Below are positions 7,538 through 16,879 of a DNA stretch of 64,000 bases, one piece after another. The stretch's first letter is position 1; every line of letters begins with the position of its first letter. Source of the DNA: Bacteroidota bacterium (lineage in GTDB: Bacteria; Bacteroidota; Bacteroidia; Bacteroidales; Bacteroidaceae); the NCBI GenBank assembly GCA_023426145.1, contig JAFABG010000040.1, forward strand, positions 1 through 64,000, in the 5' to 3' direction. A program made the translations under genes and the position numbers. Below the pieces are notes generated by a model. That model saw nothing but the letters and a program-made list of their open reading frames with translations, was not told where the DNA came from and made no database searches.

Positions 7538-10240
7538 ATGGCGCCATTGAAAGCAAAAATAGTTATATCGTTCATATTATTGGTTGTCTTACTGATGCTT
7601 CCCGATGAGGCTACGTCTCAACGTCGGAGAAGAGGGATGATTGCCTCCAACACTGCACAGAAAGATTCCGTACCGAGTGATTCGTTGAAGACGGATTCGG
7701 TTACGGCACCCGTTGATTCTGTTGTACCTACCAAAAAACAACCGCTCGAAGCTCCAGTTATTTATGAGTCTAATGATTCCACTACATTTTCTATGGGTGG
7801 TGCTGCTACTCTTTATGGTAATAGTAAAGTGAATTACCAGAATATAGAATTAGCTGCTGAAGTTATTTCTATGAATTTGGATAGTAGTACGGTACATGCT
7901 TTTGGTATAAGAGATACCGCAGGTACGCTTAAAGGTAAACCTGTTTTTAAAGATGGAGACACCGCATATGATACTGAGACTATTAGTTATAATTTCAAAA
8001 GTAAGAAGGCCGGAATTACAGATATTGTAACTCAACAAGGTGAAGGATATGTCACTGGTAGTAGAGCGAAGAAAGGCGCTAATGATGAGATCTTTATGGA
8101 TCATGGCCGTTATACAACTTGTGATCACCATGAGCATCCTCACTTCTATATGCAGTTGACAAGGGCAAAAGTTCGCCCTAAGCGAAATGTTGTCACCGGT
8201 CCTGCCTATCTTGTTATTGAAGATGTCCCTTTGCCATTGGCTGTTCCATTCTTCTTCTTTCCTTTTACTAGCAGTTATTCTTCTGGTTTTGTGATGCCTA
8301 CCTATATGGATGATTCCAGTCGTGGATTTGGTCTAACCGAGGGAGGATATTACTTTGCTATGAGTGATTTGATGGATTTAAAAGTAACCGGAGATATTTT
8401 TACGAAAGGTTCATGGCGTCTTTCTGCACTAACCAATTACAACAAAAGATACAAATATTCAGGTACGTTACAGGCTGATTATCAGGTGACAAAGACTGGT
8501 GAAAAAGCAGCAGGTGATTTAACTGTTGCAAAAGATTTCAAGGTGGTTTGGAATCATCGTCAAGACGCGAAAGCTAGTCCAAACAGTACCTTTTCTGCTA
8601 GCGTAAACTTTTCTACTAGTAGTTATGAACGTTCTAATATAGGTAACTTATATAACTCCCAGTTACTAACTCAAAACACCAAAACCTCAAGTGTTAGCTA
8701 TTCGCGTAGTTTCCCAGATATGGGTTTAACACTATCTGGAACTACTAATATTGCTCAGACAATGCGTGATTCCTCAATCGCAGTAACCCTTCCTGATTTA
8801 AATATTACATTGAGTCGCTTGTTTCCGTTTAAGCGTAAGAGAGCTGCGGGAGAAGAACGTTGGTACGAAAAGATTTCGGTGAGTTATACGGGACGTTTAA
8901 CGAATAGTATTCGTACTAAAGATAATCTTCTTTTCAAAACAGGAATCAGTGGTTGGGAAAATGCGATGAACCATAATATACCTATTAGTGCCACGTTTAC
9001 CTTGTTTAAATATCTACAAGTGTCACCTTCGGTAAATTACACAGAGCGTTGGTATACTCGTAAAATGGATAAAACGTACAATCGAGAGACTGGACGTTTG
9101 GATGAAAACTTGAATGACACCATAAATGGGTTCTATAGGGTTTCAAATTATTCAGCAAGTATAAGTATGAGCACGAAGTTGTATGGTATGTACAAGCCTC
9201 TTTTCATGAAAAAGAAGGAGATACAAATTCGTCATGTCATCACGCCACAAGTGAGTCTTAGCGGTGCTCCCGGATTTAGTAAATATTGGGAGGAATACAC
9301 TGATAATAATGGAATGCAGCAATACTATTCTCCATATCAAAACGAGCCTTTTGGAGTTCCTTCTCGTGAAGGTTCCGGAACGGTAAGCTTTTCTTTGTCT
9401 AATAATTTAGAGATGAAGTACTATGATGCGAAGAAAGATACGCTTAAAAAAGTAAGTTTAATCGATGAACTTGGTGCTAGCATGTCTTATAATATGGCGG
9501 CAAAAGAAAGACCTTGGAGTGATTTAAGCTTAAACCTTCGTTTGAAGCTATCTAAAAGCTACACCTTCAATATGAATGCTTCATTCGCAACTTATGCCTA
9601 TGCATTTGACAAAAATGGTAATGTAGTTACTAGTAACCGTACAGAATGGTCCTATGGACGTTTCGGCCGCTTCCAAGGTTATGGTTCTTCTTTCAATTAC
9701 ACATTTAACAACGATACCTGGAAAAAGTGGTTTGGCCCGAAAGAAGATGCTGATAAAGATAAGAAGAAGGATGAAGGGGATGATGAAGACGATTCAGAGG
9801 ATACAGAGACTGAATCTACCACAAAGAAGGTAGAGAAGGCTAAAGCTGACGCCGATGGTTATCAGGTGTTCAATATGCCTTGGTCTTTAAGCTTTAGTTA
9901 TTCGTATAACATTCGTGAAGATAGGACTAAACCCATTAATCGCAAATCGATGAGATATCCGTTTACTTATACTCATAATATGAATATGAATGGAAATGTG
10001 AAAATTTCCAATAACTGGTCTTTATCGTTTAATTCGGGTTATGATTTCCAAGCAAAAGAAATAACGCAAACATCTTGTACGATTACTCGTGATTTGCACT
10101 GTTTCAATCTATCAGCCAGTTTATCTCCGTTTGGCCGTTGGAAGTATTACAATGTGACTTTCCGTGCCAATGCAAGTATACTTCAAGATTTGAAGTATGA
10201 GCAGCGAAGTCAGACACAAAGTAATATCCAATGGTATTAA
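7538..10240 (+). CDS. lptD: LPS-assembly outer-membrane protein LptD (Bacteroidota type)
   Basis: 900 residues with a signal peptide (ISFILLVVLLMLPDEATSQ). A periplasmic OstA-like beta-jellyroll follows at about 70-230 (GNSKVNYQNIELAAEVISM; TISYNFKSKKAGITDI; GRYTTCDHHEHPHFYMQL), then the large barrel. LptD inserts lipopolysaccharide into the outer leaflet at the end of the Lpt bridge. The hallmark stretch after the jellyroll (LVIEDVPLPLAVPFFFFPFT) is clear. A highly charged Asp/Glu/Lys linker at about residues 730-775 sits inside the barrel region and is probably an extracellular or periplasmic loop. The gene is intact and has its own -7 element. Confidence 0.88.
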   Translation: MAPLKAKIVISFILLVVLLMLPDEATSQRRRRGMIASNTAQKDSVPSDSLKTDSVTAPVDSVVPTKKQPLEAPVIYESNDSTTFSMGGAATLYGNSKVNYQNIELAAEVISMNLDSSTVHAFGIRDTAGTLKGKPVFKDGDTAYDTETISYNFKSKKAGITDIVTQQGEGYVTGSRAKKGANDEIFMDHGRYTTCDHHEHPHFYMQLTRAKVRPKRNVVTGPAYLVIEDVPLPLAVPFFFFPFTSSYSSGFVMPTYMDDSSRGFGLTEGGYYFAMSDLMDLKVTGDIFTKGSWRLSALTNYNKRYKYSGTLQADYQVTKTGEKAAGDLTVAKDFKVVWNHRQDAKASPNSTFSASVNFSTSSYERSNIGNLYNSQLLTQNTKTSSVSYSRSFPDMGLTLSGTTNIAQTMRDSSIAVTLPDLNITLSRLFPFKRKRAAGEERWYEKISVSYTGRLTNSIRTKDNLLFKTGISGWENAMNHNIPISATFTLFKYLQVSPSVNYTERWYTRKMDKTYNRETGRLDENLNDTINGFYRVSNYSASISMSTKLYGMYKPLFMKKKEIQIRHVITPQVSLSGAPGFSKYWEEYTDNNGMQQYYSPYQNEPFGVPSREGSGTVSFSLSNNLEMKYYDAKKDTLKKVSLIDELGASMSYNMAAKERPWSDLSLNLRLKLSKSYTFNMNASFATYAYAFDKNGNVVTSNRTEWSYGRFGRFQGYGSSFNYTFNNDTWKKWFGPKEDADKDKKKDEGDDEDDSEDTETESTTKKVEKAKADADGYQVFNMPWSLSFSYSYNIREDRTKPINRKSMRYPFTYTHNMNMNGNVKISNNWSLSFNSGYDFQAKEITQTSCTITRDLHCFNLSASLSPFGRWKYYNVTFRANASILQDLKYEQRSQTQSNIQWY

Positions 10241-10270
10241 TTGAAAGTTTAATAGTTTGATAGAACTTTT

Positions 10271-10933
10271 TTACCAATTGATTTCCGTTTCTCCGTGAGC
10301 TTTTAGATAATCATTTGTTCGGCTAAAGTGCTTGTTGCCAAAGAATCCGTTATAGGCGGAAAGTGGTGACGGGTGAGCAGAACTTAACACAAGGTGCTTG
10401 TTACGATCTATAAATTCGCCCTTTCGCTGAGCGTAAGCTCCCCATAAAATAAACACAAGATTTTCTCTTTCCTCAGCAAGACAACGGATTGCTGCATCAG
10501 TAAAGAGTTCCCAACCTTTCTTTTGATGAGATCCGGCCTGATGAGCACGGACTGTCAAAGTAGCATTGAGCAATAATACACCTTGTTCAGCCCAGCGTGT
10601 CAAATTTCCGGTAGTTGGGCTGTTTATACCTAGATCCGTCTTTATTTCTTTGAAGATATTAACTAGTGATGGAGGAAAAGGGATACCATCATTTACCGAA
10701 AAACAGAGACCATGAGCCTGTCCGGGCCCATGGTAAGGATCTTGTCCAATAATAACCACTTTCACTTTATTGAAAGGACATAAATTGAAAGCATTAAATA
10801 TCAATTTCCCAGGAGGAAAAATCTGATATTGAGTATATTCACTTTTAACGAAATCTGTCAGTTTACTGAAATAATCTTTTTCAAATTCTGGTTGTAAATG
10901 CGCTTTCCAGCTATCTTCTATTTGTACGTTCAT
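10271..10933 (-). CDS. ung: Uracil-DNA glycosylase, family 1
   Basis: 220 residues, the usual length. The water-activating motif GQDPYHGPGQAHGL is at about 63-76, LLLNATLTVR at about 119-128 and the DNA-intercalation loop HPSPLSA at about 186-192, all canonical. The enzyme removes uracil from DNA as the first step of base-excision repair. It follows asnA on the same strand after 5 bp and probably shares its transcript. Confidence 0.96.
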   Translation of the reverse strand: MNVQIEDSWKAHLQPEFEKDYFSKLTDFVKSEYTQYQIFPPGKLIFNAFNLCPFNKVKVVIIGQDPYHGPGQAHGLCFSVNDGIPFPPSLVNIFKEIKTDLGINSPTTGNLTRWAEQGVLLLNATLTVRAHQAGSHQKKGWELFTDAAIRCLAEERENLVFILWGAYAQRKGEFIDRNKHLVLSSAHPSPLSAYNGFFGNKHFSRTNDYLKAHGETEINW

Positions 10934-10938
10934 GCTAA

Positions 10939-11976
10939 TTATATAAGATGTATGTCAAGTTCCTCACATGCTTTGCGCATGTCTTCCGGCCATATACTGG
11001 CTTGAATCTCTCCAATGTGGGCTTTACGGAGGTAATACATACAAAGACGTGATTGCCCAATGCCGCCACCAATTGATAATGGCAGTGTATCATTCATTAA
11101 CCGTTTATGGAAGTATAATTCAAGTCTTTTCTCTTGATCTTCTTCTTTTAGTTGACGTTGAAGTGCTTCTTTGTCTACACGTATCCCCATTGAGGAAAGC
11201 TCAATAGAGCGTTGCAATACATCGTCCCATAACATCAAATCACCGTTTAATCCAGGTAAGCCATTCAAACCTAAGCTTGTGTAATCGTCGTAGTCCGGGG
11301 CTCTACCATCATGTTTCTTTCCGTCACTTAGTTTACATCCAATACCAATGATAAATACTGCTCCATATTTTTCGCAGATGGCATTTTCTCTACCTTTGGG
11401 GTCCATAGTTGGATAAAGTTGACGCAATTCCTCTGAATGGATGAAATGCAGTTTTTGGGGTAAACATGGCTTTATTTGAGGATACATCTCATAGACCATA
11501 TATTCTGTGCGGATCATGGCTGCGTAGATACGACCAACAATTTCCTTTAAGAAATCGACATTTCTATCTTCACGAGTAATCACACGTTCCCAGTCCCATT
11601 GGTCAACATAAAGAGAGTGAAGATTGCCTAATTCTTCGTCAGAACGAATCGCATTCATATCCGTATAAATGCCATATCCCGGTTCTATGTGATAATCGGC
11701 TAGTGTAAGTCGTTTCCATTTAGCTAATGAATGAACCACTTCTGCTTCCACATCTCCTAAATCTTTTATAGGAAACGAAACAGGTCTTTCTATGCCATTT
11801 AAGTCATCATTAATGCCCATACCTTTCAGTACAAAGAGAGGTGCAGTAACGCGTCTAAGACGCAATTCTGAAGACAAGTTTAATTGGAAGAATTCTTTTA
11901 TTTGTTTGATACCCAGCTCTGTTTGCTTTAGGTCGAGTAAGGGTTTATAGTCCTTTGGTTTTATCAAGTAACTCAT
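10939..11976 (-). CDS. asnA: Aspartate-ammonia ligase (asparagine synthetase A)
   Basis: 345 residues with class II aminoacyl-tRNA-synthetase-like folds: LNLSSELRLRRVTAPLFV near residue 32, HSLAKWKRLTLADY near 87, GYGIYTDMNAIR near 104, YVDQWDWERVI near 123, and the C-terminal motif SIGGGIGQSRLCMYYL near 301. It makes asparagine from aspartate, ammonia and ATP. A minus-strand -7 element (TATCTTTG, 12002-12009) lies 26 bp upstream, and ung follows directly. Confidence 0.96.
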   Translation of the reverse strand: MSYLIKPKDYKPLLDLKQTELGIKQIKEFFQLNLSSELRLRRVTAPLFVLKGMGINDDLNGIERPVSFPIKDLGDVEAEVVHSLAKWKRLTLADYHIEPGYGIYTDMNAIRSDEELGNLHSLYVDQWDWERVITREDRNVDFLKEIVGRIYAAMIRTEYMVYEMYPQIKPCLPQKLHFIHSEELRQLYPTMDPKGRENAICEKYGAVFIIGIGCKLSDGKKHDGRAPDYDDYTSLGLNGLPGLNGDLMLWDDVLQRSIELSSMGIRVDKEALQRQLKEEDQEKRLELYFHKRLMNDTLPLSIGGGIGQSRLCMYYLRKAHIGEIQASIWPEDMRKACEELDIHLI

Positions 11977-12001
11977 AATATTGTTGATTGTTAGTTGTTG
12001 G

Positions 12002-12009
12002 CAAAGATA
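12002..12009 (-). promoter_or_regulatory. -7 element for asnA-ung
   Basis: The minus strand reads TATCTTTG, matching TAnnTTTG, 26 bp before the asnA ATG. Confidence 0.5.
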
Positions 12010-12159
12010 ACAATAATATTATTAAATGTATAGTGAATGTCTTAAAAGAAAGCCAAATTGATAAAATATGAGACTTAAACTGCTCAAAATAACAGTACTC
12101 TGTAAGTCGTTTGTCTCTATAAAATAGAAGAATCATTAGGAAGATGAAAAGTTTTTTTA

Positions 12160-12167
12160 TACTTTTG
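12160..12167 (+). promoter_or_regulatory. -7 element for tRNA-Arg
   Basis: TACTTTTG matches TAnnTTTG. Transcription would start about 10 nt before the tRNA 5' end at 12185. Confidence 0.5.
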
Positions 12168-12184
12168 TGTTCGAATTTTAAAAA

Positions 12185-12257
12185 GGCTCCGTAGCTTAGT
12201 GAATAGAGCGTCAGATTCCGGTTCTGAAGGTCGTGCGTTTGAATCGCACCGGGGTCA
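12185..12257 (+). tRNA. tRNA-Arg (anticodon CCG)
   Basis: A full cloverleaf can be drawn: acceptor GGCTCCG with CGGGGTC, D stem GCTT with GAGC, anticodon stem TCAGA with TCTGA around loop TTCCGGT (anticodon CCG, reading CGG), a five-base variable loop, and T stem GTGCG with CGCAC around TTTGAAT. The discriminator base is A and CCA is not encoded. It is 73 nt, with its own promoter element and a strong terminator two bases downstream. No integrase or att duplication is visible next to it. Confidence 0.95.
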
Positions 12258-12258
12258 C

Positions 12259-12298
12259 AAAAAGCGAGCATATCAGATTTCTGATATGCTCGCTTTTT
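12259..12298 (+). terminator. Intrinsic terminator after tRNA-Arg (bidirectional)
   Basis: A perfect 19-bp stem (AAAAAGCGAGCATATCAGA with its complement, 2-nt loop) ends in TTTTT. The A-run on the 5' arm also gives a T-tail on the other strand, so it can end the leftward HAD-phosphatase transcript as well. Confidence 0.9.
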
Positions 12299-12322
12299 AT
12301 TCTTAGGGATAAGAAGTCCTCT

Positions 12323-13000
12323 TTATACACTAATAGTATCCCAATTATCACAAATAGCTTGCATCGAAGGAAACAATAAATCGGCTCCGGCATCCAGCAA
12401 TATTTGTCCATTTAGTGGTCCGGTATTAGCTGCTATAGTGAAGATACCCGCTTTGTGCCCTGCTTCCACACCTAGGGGAGCATTTTCAATTACTATAGCT
12501 TCATCACTTTTAAGATTTCCTTTTTTGAGTGCCATAAGATACGGTTCAGGATTAGGTTTCCCATATTTCACATCGTAGGCTGTCACCATTAATTCCTGCT
12601 GAAACATGCCTGGAAAATTATGTTCCAATCGCTCCAATAGAGATAACTGCCCGGAACCGGTTACTACCATAGGCGTTAATCCTTCACTTTTTACTTTCTG
12701 GAGTAGTTCCCATGCACCGCACATTCTTTCAGGTTGCGGGTAAGAATTAAATAGAATACTTTTCTCTTTATAAATACTTTCAATTTCTTCTTGGGTAGCT
12801 TCTCTTCCCAATTCGCGCTGAAAAACAATACTGATTGTAGACGCCCCTGTTCGCCCTTCATGCATGTATGCTTCTTCTCTGCTTAGGTTTAGTCCTCTGT
12901 TCTTCATTACTTTATGCCATGCTTCGGAATGATAAGGCATAGAATTAAAGAGTACGCCGTCCATATCGAATAGTACGGCTTTCAGTTTCTTTTTCGTCAT
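12323..13000 (-). CDS. HAD-superfamily hydrolase, beta-phosphoglucomutase/phosphatase-like
   Basis: 225 residues, subfamily IA. Motif I is LFDMDGVLFNSMPYH at about 10-24 with nucleophile and acid Asp, followed by a four-helix cap. Motif II is MVVTGSGQ near 114 (Thr), motif III the Lys in DVKYGKPNPEPYL near 149, and motif IV IVIENAPLGVEAG near 173, in which the usual ED is EN. The fold acts on small phosphorylated sugars; the exact substrate is not decidable. It lies 28 bp downstream of the two-domain lipoprotein gene and is probably in its operon. Confidence 0.85.
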   Translation of the reverse strand: MTKKKLKAVLFDMDGVLFNSMPYHSEAWHKVMKNRGLNLSREEAYMHEGRTGASTISIVFQRELGREATQEEIESIYKEKSILFNSYPQPERMCGAWELLQKVKSEGLTPMVVTGSGQLSLLERLEHNFPGMFQQELMVTAYDVKYGKPNPEPYLMALKKGNLKSDEAIVIENAPLGVEAGHKAGIFTIAANTGPLNGQILLDAGADLLFPSMQAICDNWDTISV

Positions 13001-13028
13001 TTTCTGTTAGTGAAATCTTTGTTATATA

Positions 13029-13826
13029 TTAATGCAGCATGGTCTTTAGTTCAGCAACGCTGACTACAACGTCGTATGTTGAATCAGATTGATTACCTAC
13101 ATACCTATAAGTAATATTTCTGTTGCAATTCACGCAACATCTGATAAAGGTTTGTGTAGCCTCGTCGGTTTGGCTTCTTAAATTTGTAACAATTCCCTTT
13201 TTCACATTTACGGCATTAGCTTCGACCTGATCTATGCTACATATTTCTTCATCTACTTGGCAAATATAGGTAACAGAGCTGTCGTTCAGCTCTATTTTCT
13301 CTATAACAACCTCTTTGCTTGCTTGCATTGGAAATTGTAGATTCGCCATTTTGATTTGTACTTCTAATTTCGCCTGATCACTTTGGGAAGCTTCTGCTTT
13401 AGTGTTCAGTATCTCTTTCAGTTCAGCTGTAGTTAGCATTGAGGTTACTGTATCTCCTGATTTGTCTCCAACAAATATCATTTGTAAACCCGCATTGCCC
13501 TCAATCACCAAAGATAGTAAGGTTCTTACCTCCTTGGTTGGGTTTTGATACATGACTTTCATCGACTCCTTGATGCTTTCCGGATTGCTTTTTAACGCCT
13601 TTATATTTGCGATTTCTTCATTGAGACGAAAGTTGTATACCACATTATCCCCATTATAGGTAATACTTGTAATAGTACCCGCTTCTCCCATGTTTATAGG
13701 ACACTCTTTATTAGCAATCTCAATAGCTGTTTTAAGTTTTGCTTTTTGGCAACTAGTGGTTAATAGAATCAGTAAAAATAAACCAATATAAAGTTGGTTA
13801 CTGTTGATTTTCTTGATAGTTTCCAT
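13029..13826 (-). CDS. Lipoprotein with two tandem copies of an unknown domain
   Basis: About 265 residues from the ATG at 13826. A signal peptide with lipobox (LLILLTTSCQK) shows a lipid-anchored envelope protein. The mature part contains two homologous halves of about 110 residues: ANKECPINMGE..ITSITYNGDNVVYNFRLNEEI..VFVGDKSGDT..AELKEIL, and ANLQFPMQAS..IEKIELNDSSVTYICQVDEEI..YRYVGNQSDST..AELKTML. Function is unknown. The second copy carries extra cysteines (CCVNC). The longer frame to 13892 is rejected because it begins upstream of the -7 element at 13880-13887. Confidence 0.75.
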   Translation of the reverse strand: METIKKINSNQLYIGLFLLILLTTSCQKAKLKTAIEIANKECPINMGEAGTITSITYNGDNVVYNFRLNEEIANIKALKSNPESIKESMKVMYQNPTKEVRTLLSLVIEGNAGLQMIFVGDKSGDTVTSMLTTAELKEILNTKAEASQSDQAKLEVQIKMANLQFPMQASKEVVIEKIELNDSSVTYICQVDEEICSIDQVEANAVNVKKGIVTNLRSQTDEATQTFIRCCVNCNRNITYRYVGNQSDSTYDVVVSVAELKTMLH

Positions 13827-13879
13827 TATTCTTCTATTTAAGAGTTCGGGCCTTTTGAGCACAAACAAGGATCTACCTA

Positions 13880-13887
13880 CAAAGATA
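13880..13887 (-). promoter_or_regulatory. -7 element for the two-domain lipoprotein
   Basis: The minus strand reads TATCTTTG (TAnnTTTG), 54 bp before the ATG at 13826. It lies 30 bp from the divergent + element. Confidence 0.5.
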
Positions 13888-13917
13888 CACATTTTTTGCT
13901 ATTTAGAAGATTATATG

Positions 13918-13925
13918 TATTTTTG
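13918..13925 (+). promoter_or_regulatory. -7 element for the DUF5035-like lipoprotein
   Basis: TATTTTTG matches TAnnTTTG and lies within the long upstream frame, so translation should begin at the ATG at 13950, not at 13896. Confidence 0.5.
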
Positions 13926-13949
13926 TGCCCAGATAAACGAGTCTTTAGT

Positions 13950-14438
13950 ATGAAAAATAAAGTATTATTTCTGTTGCCATTGTTTTTAGTGGCTTGTTCT
14001 AAAAATGAAGAAAGCCCGGTTATAACGATAGACAAGTTATATATCAATGAAGATCAGAATGCTGGTATTAATAGTCCTGAAGACTATTCTCATAAGATAA
14101 ATGAATTACCTCCATTGAAGGTGGGGGATGAAGTGGATGCGGTCTTGATCTTAGATGGGAAAGGTGCGGAATTGAAATCTTTTCAGTTTCAAAACTGTGA
14201 TGAGATGAGAACAGAACTTAGTTATGAGAAAACAGATGTTTCTACTGAAAGTAATCTTACTGACGAAGAAAAAGGACAGCTTCGTTTTAAGGATGGGGTA
14301 CTAAAGACGCGTGTAAAGGTTCAAGGGACGGTTGAAAGCTTTGATGATAATGGCGAAGTGCAACTATCCTTCTATCTCTCTTCTAAAGCAGACTGTGAGG
14401 GTGCGCAGGAGATCATCGATTTTATAGTAAACAACTAA
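13950..14438 (+). CDS. Small lipoprotein, DUF5035-like
   Basis: About 162 residues. A signal peptide with lipobox (VLFLLPLFLVACSK) is followed by a single domain rich in beta-strand patterns (VITIDKLYINEDQNAGINSP; PPLKVGDEVDAVLILDGKGA; VKVQGTVESFDDNGEVQLSFYL). It resembles the DUF5035-type lipoproteins of Bacteroides, whose role is unknown. It is monocistronic: divergent promoter upstream, bidirectional terminator at 14448-14482 downstream. Confidence 0.7.
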   Translation: MKNKVLFLLPLFLVACSKNEESPVITIDKLYINEDQNAGINSPEDYSHKINELPPLKVGDEVDAVLILDGKGAELKSFQFQNCDEMRTELSYEKTDVSTESNLTDEEKGQLRFKDGVLKTRVKVQGTVESFDDNGEVQLSFYLSSKADCEGAQEIIDFIVNN

Positions 14439-14447
14439 TATATTAAT

Positions 14448-14482
14448 AAAAAGAAGCGATCTCCAAGAGGTCGCTTCTTTTT
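14448..14482. terminator. Bidirectional terminator between DUF5035-like gene and pgi
   Basis: AAAAAGAAGCGA pairs with TCGCTTCTTTTT (12-bp arms, 11-nt loop). A-runs on one side and T-runs on the other suit both converging genes. Confidence 0.85.
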
Positions 14483-14503
14483 ATTATAGTCAGTTTAGGG
14501 ATA

Positions 14504-15841
14504 TTATAGTTTTGCTTGAATTGCTTTAGATTCTTCCTCATAGCCAGGTTTATTCAATAGAGCAAACATGTTTTTCTTGTAAGCTTCCACGCCCGGTTGG
14601 TTAAATGGGTTTACTCCCAAAAGATAGCCACTGATGCCACAAGCTTTCTCGAAGAAATAAAGTAGCTCTCCAATGTTATATTCATTTAACTCCGGAAGAA
14701 CAACACGCATGTTAGGAACTCCACCATCAACGTGAGCAAGTTGCGTTCCCAATTCAGCCATCTTGTTGACTTCATCTACTCGTTTGCCAGCCAAGAAATT
14801 CAGCCCATCCAAATTCGCTTCATCAAAAGGAACTTCCAGTTTATGATCCACCTTTTCCAATGAAATAACGGTTTCAAAAATAGAACGTTCACCTTCTTGA
14901 ATCCATTGTCCCATAGAGTGTAGGTCAGTAGAGAAATCTACTGAGGCAGGGAAAATACCCTTATTATCTTTTCCTTCAGATTCTCCATAAAGCTGCTTCC
15001 ACCATTCACTTACATAGTGAAGTTTGGGGCAGAAATTCACAAGAATTTCGATTTTCTTTCCGTTTCTGTACAGTTCGTTGCGAGCAGCAGCATAGATAGC
15101 AGCAGGATTCTCAGCAAATGGAACGTTAGCGCCACACGCTTTTTCCATGTTGGCTGCACCAGCCACAAGTTTCTCTATGTTAAATCCGGCAACTGCGATA
15201 GGGAGTAAACCAACAGGAGTTAATACAGAGAAGCGGCCGCCTACATTATCGGGGATGATAAATGTTTGATATCCTTCTTTGTCAGCAGTAACTCGTGCAG
15301 CTCCTTTTTTAGCATCAGTCACCGCAACGATGACTTGTTTTGCCAGTTCTTTGCCTCGTTGATCTTCACATTGTTTTTTTAGCAGACGGAAAGCCAACGC
15401 TGTTTCAGTGGTAGTTCCAGATTTCGAGATATTGATAACACCGAACTTTTTATCCTTCAAGAATTCGGTTAGTTCATACAGATAATCTTCGCTGATATTG
15501 TGTCCGGCGTAGATCATAGTAGGAGCTGTCTTTTTCTCTTGCAGCCAGCTAAAGCTGTTTGACAATGCTTCAATAACAGCACGTGCACCTAGATAGCTTC
15601 CACCGATACCTGCAACGATCACTACTTCACAATTGTCTCTTAATACTTTTGCAGTAGCGTTTAGTTCATTCAGATGTTCTTTGCTGATAGACGAAGGCAA
15701 GTGTAGCCATCCTAAGAAGTCGTTACCTTCTCCCGTCCCTTTTTCCAGCATTTCTTGTGCAGCTTTTACTTCAGTTTCATAAGCTGAAACCTTTTCTTTG
15801 GAGATAAATCCCCATGTTTTTTCAATGTTCAAGCTAATCAT
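14504..15841 (-). CDS. pgi: Glucose-6-phosphate isomerase
   Basis: 445 residues, the short form typical of Bacteroidota and Firmicutes. Signature blocks are VVIVAGIGGSYLGARAVIEA near 73, INISKSGTTTETALAF near 136, VGGRFSVLTPVGLLPIAVAG near 201 and the C-terminal FEKACGISGYLLGVNPFNQP near 394. It interconverts glucose-6-phosphate and fructose-6-phosphate in glycolysis. It lies 21 bp after gpsA and likely belongs to a lysS-gpsA-pgi transcript. Confidence 0.97.
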   Translation of the reverse strand: MISLNIEKTWGFISKEKVSAYETEVKAAQEMLEKGTGEGNDFLGWLHLPSSISKEHLNELNATAKVLRDNCEVVIVAGIGGSYLGARAVIEALSNSFSWLQEKKTAPTMIYAGHNISEDYLYELTEFLKDKKFGVINISKSGTTTETALAFRLLKKQCEDQRGKELAKQVIVAVTDAKKGAARVTADKEGYQTFIIPDNVGGRFSVLTPVGLLPIAVAGFNIEKLVAGAANMEKACGANVPFAENPAAIYAAARNELYRNGKKIEILVNFCPKLHYVSEWWKQLYGESEGKDNKGIFPASVDFSTDLHSMGQWIQEGERSIFETVISLEKVDHKLEVPFDEANLDGLNFLAGKRVDEVNKMAELGTQLAHVDGGVPNMRVVLPELNEYNIGELLYFFEKACGISGYLLGVNPFNQPGVEAYKKNMFALLNKPGYEEESKAIQAKL

Positions 15842-15862
15842 ATCTATAAGTTTTTATAATTC

Positions 15863-16858
15863 TTATCTAAAAGAATCAGTTAACAATTTAATCTCGATCA
15901 TCGGTGAAATGCGTTCATATAAGATGTTATATACAGCATCGAGTATGGGCATGTTGACGTGATGATGCTTATTGATTTCTTTGATACATTTCGTACCATA
16001 GTAACCTTCAGCAATCATTTCCATTTCAATCTGTGCACTTTTCACCGAATATCCTTTACCTATCATTGTACCGAATGTCCGGTTACGGCTGAAGTTGGAA
16101 TAACCTGTAACCAGTAAGTCCCCCAGATAAACAGATTCATTCACGTTTCTGTTCAATGGATGTACCGTATTTAAGAAACGATTCATCTCTTGAATAGCAT
16201 TCGAGATTAGTACAGCTTGAAAATTATCCCCATATTTAAGTCCGCTACAGATACCTGCTGCAATTGCATATACATTTTTTAGAACTGAACTGTATTCAAT
16301 ACCAATTACATCGTCGCTTACCGATGTTTTGATAAAGCTACTACCCAAGCGGTGTGCAAAAATGCGGGCTTTATCTTTATCAGGGCAGGCCAAAGTTAGA
16401 TAAGAAAGGCGCTCTAACGCTACCTCTTCCGCATGGCAAGGACCTGCCAATACGGCAATATTTTCGGGTGGCACGCCATATTCTTTGGTAAAGTATTCCG
16501 ATACAATTACGTTGTCGTCGGGTACTATTCCTTTGATAGCAGTGATAATGAACTTATCCTTGATTTTCGTTTTTAGCTTCTTGAGGTGCGCTTTCAGATA
16601 AGGAGAGGGGGTGACAAAGATGAGCGTATCCGATTCTTTCACCACTTCGTTGATGTACGAACTGAAATTGATACGCTTTGTGTCAAATTTCACCCCTGTC
16701 AGATAGGCTGGATTATGTCCGAGTCTTTTAAAGTCGGCAATGCGGTCATCTCGCCTCATATACCAATTTATAGAATCTTCCTGAGCTAAACACATCTTTG
16801 CGATTGCCGTAGCCCAGCTTCCGCCGCCCATTATCGCTATCTTACCGGGTAGTTTCAT
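15863..16858 (-). CDS. gpsA: NAD(P)-dependent glycerol-3-phosphate dehydrogenase
   Basis: 331 residues. The N-terminal Rossmann motif is IAIMGGGSWATAIAKM at about 8-23. Catalytic and substrate regions include KGI near 115, LAGPCHAEEVA near 143, SSVLKNVYAIAAGICSGLKYGDN near 196 (Lys) and RNRTFG near 264. It makes sn-glycerol-3-phosphate for membrane lipids. It sits between lysS (88 bp upstream, separated by a long inverted repeat) and pgi (21 bp downstream). Confidence 0.95.
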   Translation of the reverse strand: MKLPGKIAIMGGGSWATAIAKMCLAQEDSINWYMRRDDRIADFKRLGHNPAYLTGVKFDTKRINFSSYINEVVKESDTLIFVTPSPYLKAHLKKLKTKIKDKFIITAIKGIVPDDNVIVSEYFTKEYGVPPENIAVLAGPCHAEEVALERLSYLTLACPDKDKARIFAHRLGSSFIKTSVSDDVIGIEYSSVLKNVYAIAAGICSGLKYGDNFQAVLISNAIQEMNRFLNTVHPLNRNVNESVYLGDLLVTGYSNFSRNRTFGTMIGKGYSVKSAQIEMEMIAEGYYGTKCIKEINKHHHVNMPILDAVYNILYERISPMIEIKLLTDSFR

Positions 16859-16879
16859 TTCTTAGTTTAAAAAATTAAG

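Noticed and set aside
12185..12298. tRNA-Arg as an integration site
   Set aside because: No integrase gene, no duplicated tRNA 3' end and no compositional break beside it.
12211..12411. Leftward open frame across tRNA-Arg
   Set aside because: It runs antisense through the tRNA and terminator and has no homology that I recognise.
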